Assembly: GCF_009674535.1 (NCBI RefSeq)
Contig: NZ_WKJK01000016.1
Location: 1 to 64,000 of the forward strand
Direction: 5' to 3'
Length of the DNA: 64,000 nt
Origin: Duganella guangzhouensis
GTDB taxonomy: Bacteria > Pseudomonadota > Gammaproteobacteria > Burkholderiales > Burkholderiaceae_D
The notes beneath the pieces were generated by a model. That model saw only the letters and a program-made list of their open reading frames with translations. It did not search any database and was not told the DNA's origin. How positions within the stretch are numbered: the first letter of the stretch is position 1; the number at the start of each line of letters is the position of its first letter. Positions 62,010 through 64,000 of the stretch are shown piece after piece. Both the position numbers and the translations under genes were made by a program.

Positions 62010-62025
62010 GCGGGTGTACTATAAG

Positions 62026-62039
62026 GTCTTTTAAAAGAC
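62026..62039. promoter_or_regulatory. Palindrome upstream of antitoxin gene
   Basis: GTCTTTTAAAAGAC is a perfect 14-bp palindrome overlapping a TACTAT-like -10 element, 15 bases before the antitoxin ATG. It is the likely autoregulatory operator of the toxin-antitoxin operon. Confidence 0.6.
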
Positions 62040-62054
62040 TACGGGACGGCTCTC

Positions 62055-62306
62055 ATGGACACCATACTCGCGCCAGCGTCGGTTGGGATTAGTGAACTGA
62101 AGGCCAATCCCACTGCAGTACTGGAAGCTGCCGGTGGCCAGCCGGTGGCCATCTTGAACAGGAACAAGCCGGTAGGCTACCTGCTTTCCGCCGAAGCCTG
62201 GGCCAAAATCCACGAACTGCTGGAAGATCAGGAACTCGTCAAAATCGCCCGGGCACGGATGGCTGACGGCAAAAAACCTATCAGGGTCACCTTGGATGAG
62301 CTATAA
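62055..62306 (+). CDS. Type II antitoxin, Phd/YefM family
   Basis: This is an 83-aa protein with the Phd/YefM N-terminal DNA-binding fold (VGISELKANPTAVLEAAGGQPVAILNRNKPVGYLLSAEAWAKI). The C-terminal ~30 residues are the flexible toxin-binding tail. The reading frame is intact. Its partner toxin gene, which overlaps its end, is broken, so this antitoxin appears to be an orphan. Confidence 0.85.
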   Translation: MDTILAPASVGISELKANPTAVLEAAGGQPVAILNRNKPVGYLLSAEAWAKIHELLEDQELVKIARARMADGKKPIRVTLDEL

Positions 62307-62516
62307 CCTCGGAAGCTCAAGGAGCGTCTGGTGCAGCCCCGTGTTCCAAAGTCGCGGATGCGCGGCGACGAAGACCTCTACAAGATCAAACTGGCCAAGC
62401 TGGGTTATCGGTTGGTGTATAAGGTCATAGACGACACCATTACAGTCCACGTGCTGGCCGCAGGCAAACGTAAGAGGAACGCAGCCTATATCAAGGCGCT
62501 GGAGAGAAATACTTAA
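62296..62516 (+). pseudogene. RelE/ParE-type toxin gene with internal deletion and frameshift
   Basis: The normal start is present at 62296 (ATGAGCTATAACCTC, MSYNL) overlapping the antitoxin end. The conserved C-terminal half, from KLKERLVQPRVPKSR (62313 on) through DLYKIKLAKLGYRLVYKVIDD to the stop at 62516, lies in another frame. Full toxins have about 20-25 residues between MSYNL and KLKERL (strand 1 and helix 1). This segment is deleted together with a frame change. A GTG at 62331 or ATG at 62358 could give a truncated product lacking that segment, so toxicity is unlikely. Confidence 0.75.
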
Positions 62517-62590
62517 TGGAGCGGGTGAAGGGAATCGAACCCTCGTATGAAGCTTGGGAAGCTGCCGTTCTACCATTGAACTACACCCGC
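62517..62590 (-). tRNA. tRNA-Gly (anticodon CCC)
   Basis: Read on the minus strand it starts GCGGGTGTAGTTCAATGGTA, has anticodon loop TTCCCAA, the T-loop GGTTCGATTCC, and encoded U73 plus CCA at 62517-62519. Length is 74 bases. The acceptor stem GCGGGTG/CACCCGC is perfect. The anticodon stem reads GCAGC against GCTTC, giving a C-U mismatch in the second pair. The broken RelE gene ends one base from its 3' end. Confidence 0.9.
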
Positions 62591-62666
62591 ATGCCTCGCA
62601 TTCTATGCGCGTTTCACTGCTGTTGGCAATGATGTCGTCGCACAGAATTCGAAGCGCCGGGATAGT

Positions 62667-62855
62667 TCAGCGAACGCCTGGCAGACGGACGTCTGCCGAC
62701 GAGCGCTGCTGCTGCGTGCCATTCTGCTGCAGCTCGCGTTGCAAGGTATCCGTCGCGTGAGGAAGCTCCACCGCCGCCCGGCCGATGAACTCACCTGCTG
62801 ACGCACAACCAGTCAGCACCCCGACAACCCCGCAAAGGAGAAAAGAAGTTTTCAT
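62667..62855 (-). CDS. Small lipoprotein
   Basis: This is a 62-aa protein with lipoprotein signal SFLLCGVVGVLTGCASAG (lipobox LTGC, Cys17). The short mature part is polar (LQRELQQNGTQQQRSSAD). No family recognised. It is the last of three small exported genes on the minus strand, all similar in style. Confidence 0.55.
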   Translation of the reverse strand: MKTSFLLCGVVGVLTGCASAGEFIGRAAVELPHATDTLQRELQQNGTQQQRSSADVRLPGVR

Positions 62856-62881
62856 ATCAAGCTCCGTTTAATATGGTTGGA

Positions 62882-63406
62882 CTACATCTCAATTTGCTTG
62901 CACGTGGCACGCAAGTGTCTGGTGCTGCCACCGAACGTGTACTTGGTGCTGTAAACAAGGGTTTTTCTGTCCAGCTCCGCTTCTGAAATCGTGAAGCCAT
63001 CGCGTGATGTGATGGTGGTGATGTTCCAGAATTTGCGCCCGTTGTCGCCACAGGTGGAGCTGGCATAGGACAAGAAGGCAACGCTACGCCTGTTCCCCTG
63101 ATTACACCCCAGAACCGTCCACTCCCCCTCACGCCAGCCTTTGTGATACCACTCACCCCGATAGAATGCATAATCGAGTGAACGCCCCTCGCCAGTGCAT
63201 CGGTAAAACTCCGGCGCGGGCAGCTGCTTGATTTTGGCCGGCGACATGGGCAAGTCTGCAAGGTAAGCGCCGAAAGGATCAGCTTCGCGGTCCCGGTATT
63301 CTTGTTGACTGGCCATGCCGCGCTGCATTCCCTCGGCAAAATCAGCACATCCGGTCAGCGCCACGCTAAAGCCCAGAAGAACTTTGAATCGATTAATGGT
63401 TCTCAT
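62882..63406 (-). CDS. Hypothetical lipoprotein
   Basis: This is a 174-aa protein with signal VLLGFSVALTGCADF (lipobox LTGC). The mature part has four Cys and aromatic-rich strands (FYRCTGEGRSLDYAFYRGEWYHKGWREGEWTVLGCNQG, then KFWNITTITSRDGF), suggesting a small beta protein at the envelope. Not recognised. The gene is AT-richer than those upstream of 62000. Confidence 0.6.
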   Translation of the reverse strand: MRTINRFKVLLGFSVALTGCADFAEGMQRGMASQQEYRDREADPFGAYLADLPMSPAKIKQLPAPEFYRCTGEGRSLDYAFYRGEWYHKGWREGEWTVLGCNQGNRRSVAFLSYASSTCGDNGRKFWNITTITSRDGFTISEAELDRKTLVYSTKYTFGGSTRHLRATCKQIEM

Positions 63407-63415
63407 GGCCGGGCA

Positions 63416-63673
63416 TCAACGGCAGGAACCCTCGTTGTCCGACCAGGCAAAACAGGTCCACGTCCCATCCTTTTCCTGGATGCACTCGTGTAGTCGGGCA
63501 TGGGTGATCCCGCAGGTTCCCTTCTCACGCGACCGCTCCCTCGCACGCGCCTCGGCGGCACGTGCAGCGGACTCCTTGGTCCAACCATTGCCCTCCACTT
63601 TTTCACCGGCCAGGGCGGCGGTACAAATGCCGGCAAAAAAGATCGCCACTGCCACAGCGGATTTCGTTTTCAT
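63416..63673 (-). CDS. Small exported Cys-rich protein
   Basis: This is an 85-aa protein starting at 63673 behind AGGAGAGGAAGC, with signal KTKSAVAVAIFFAGICTAALAG. The mature part has a charged helix (TKESAARAAEARARERSREK) and then a Cys-containing segment (GTCGITHARLHECIQEKDGTWTCFAWSDNEGSC) with four Cys. Function unknown. It is the first gene of the three-gene set and begins nine bases before the next gene's start region. Confidence 0.6.
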   Translation of the reverse strand: MKTKSAVAVAIFFAGICTAALAGEKVEGNGWTKESAARAAEARARERSREKGTCGITHARLHECIQEKDGTWTCFAWSDNEGSCR

Positions 63674-63836
63674 GCTTCCTCTCCTGTAAATAAGATAGAA
63701 CGCAAATCGCGTCATCAGGAGGCTAAAACCTGCGTAGCAAAATCACATCATCCAAAACAATGATGACAATAAAGGCGTCGTTGAGCTCAAGACGTGGTGT
63801 TATATTATTGACACCATCACCTATGTGAACGCCATC

Positions 63837-64000
63837 ATGTTCCCTGCTTATGGTCCAGACTTTTCACAATTCGTAGCGAAGATCTATGATTCAGCGCTCG
63901 ACCCGGGGCAATGGGGAGTTTTTCTCACAGAGCTGGCTCAGCGTTTGAATTCCCACGGCAGCATCATCTGGGCGAATGATTTTGCGCATAAGCAGGCGGA
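63837..64000 (+). CDS. LuxR-type regulator, N-terminal fragment cut by window end
   Basis: An ATG at 63837 (or a GTG four codons earlier) opens a frame running to the window end. The visible part, FVAKIYDSALDPGQWGVFLTELAQRLNSHGSIIWAND, matches the start of helix-turn-helix LuxR-family proteins with an N-terminal sensor (the LIYDAALDPSLW-like pattern). The DNA-binding domain is beyond the window. No good ribosome binding site is seen. Confidence 0.5.
   Translation, partial: MFPAYGPDFSQFVAKIYDSALDPGQWGVFLTELAQRLNSHGSIIWANDFAHKQA

Overview
The window is GC-rich, densely coded chromosomal DNA of a Gram-negative bacterium. The gene mix points to a betaproteobacterium of the Oxalobacteraceae type (Massilia/Duganella/Rugamonas-like): LpxO, TrmB, a Liv-type ABC importer, a TonB receptor beside a tryptophan-halogenase-like flavoprotein, many secreted glycoside hydrolases, and GGGGTCAGACCCC-type palindromic repeats. 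This placement is an inference from gene content and not a phylogenetic result. No rRNA, phage, CRISPR array or complete insertion sequence is visible. One tRNA-Gly(CCC) is present.

Layout. Positions 1-1000 are comparatively AT-rich and hold mobile-element-like scars and a possible gene remnant. Positions 1029-5431 form a compact candidate RiPP (ribosomally made, modified peptide) operon: a 71-aa precursor-like protein, a strong intercistronic hairpin, an HExxH peptide-modification enzyme, a cobalamin-type radical SAM maturase (CX7CX2C followed by GLNG) and an aldo/keto reductase; an unrecognised 186-aa gene follows. This is the most likely undescribed biosynthetic system here. Positions 6091-10695 are a complete livHMGF-livJ importer on the minus strand. 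Positions 10840-24035 are mixed: LpxO, exported small proteins and hydrolases, GH97, an ABC-F ATPase, a GGDEF/EAL protein, an M14 peptidase, an alpha/beta hydrolase and a LytS/LytTR two-component pair. That pair lies tail to tail with an ABC exporter whose permease is fused to an M1 aminopeptidase (24045-28562).

Positions 28978-35577 carry a LysR regulator, a periplasmic binding protein and a glucoside/glucuronide block: GH3 and GH2 beta-glucuronidase-like enzymes, divergent from a uronate dehydrogenase across LacI-type palindromes. Housekeeping uppP, recQ and trmB are interspersed. A small orphan pair at 38464-39308 resembles a Tae2-type amidase effector with its immunity protein. Positions 41319-46047 hold a secreted beta-helix protein, an exported amidohydrolase and a HIRAN-like protein whose reading frame has absorbed a REPIN-like palindrome pair.

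Positions 46880-58535 look like a carbohydrate-utilisation regulon: GH1 beta-glucosidase, MFS transporters, periplasmic binding proteins, an esterase, a TonB receptor and a tryptophan-halogenase-like protein. The last two are separated by four LacI-type operators spaced exactly 21 bp centre to centre; the same operator occurs upstream of the GH1 gene. No LacI-family regulator lies in the window. Positions 58647-62009 hold a small membrane-protein operon, an epoxide-hydrolase-like protein, a Gfa protein and the ohr/ohrR peroxide-resistance pair. From 62026 there is a Phd/YefM antitoxin with a broken RelE-type toxin flush against tRNA-Gly, then a set of small exported proteins and the start of a LuxR-type regulator cut by the window end.
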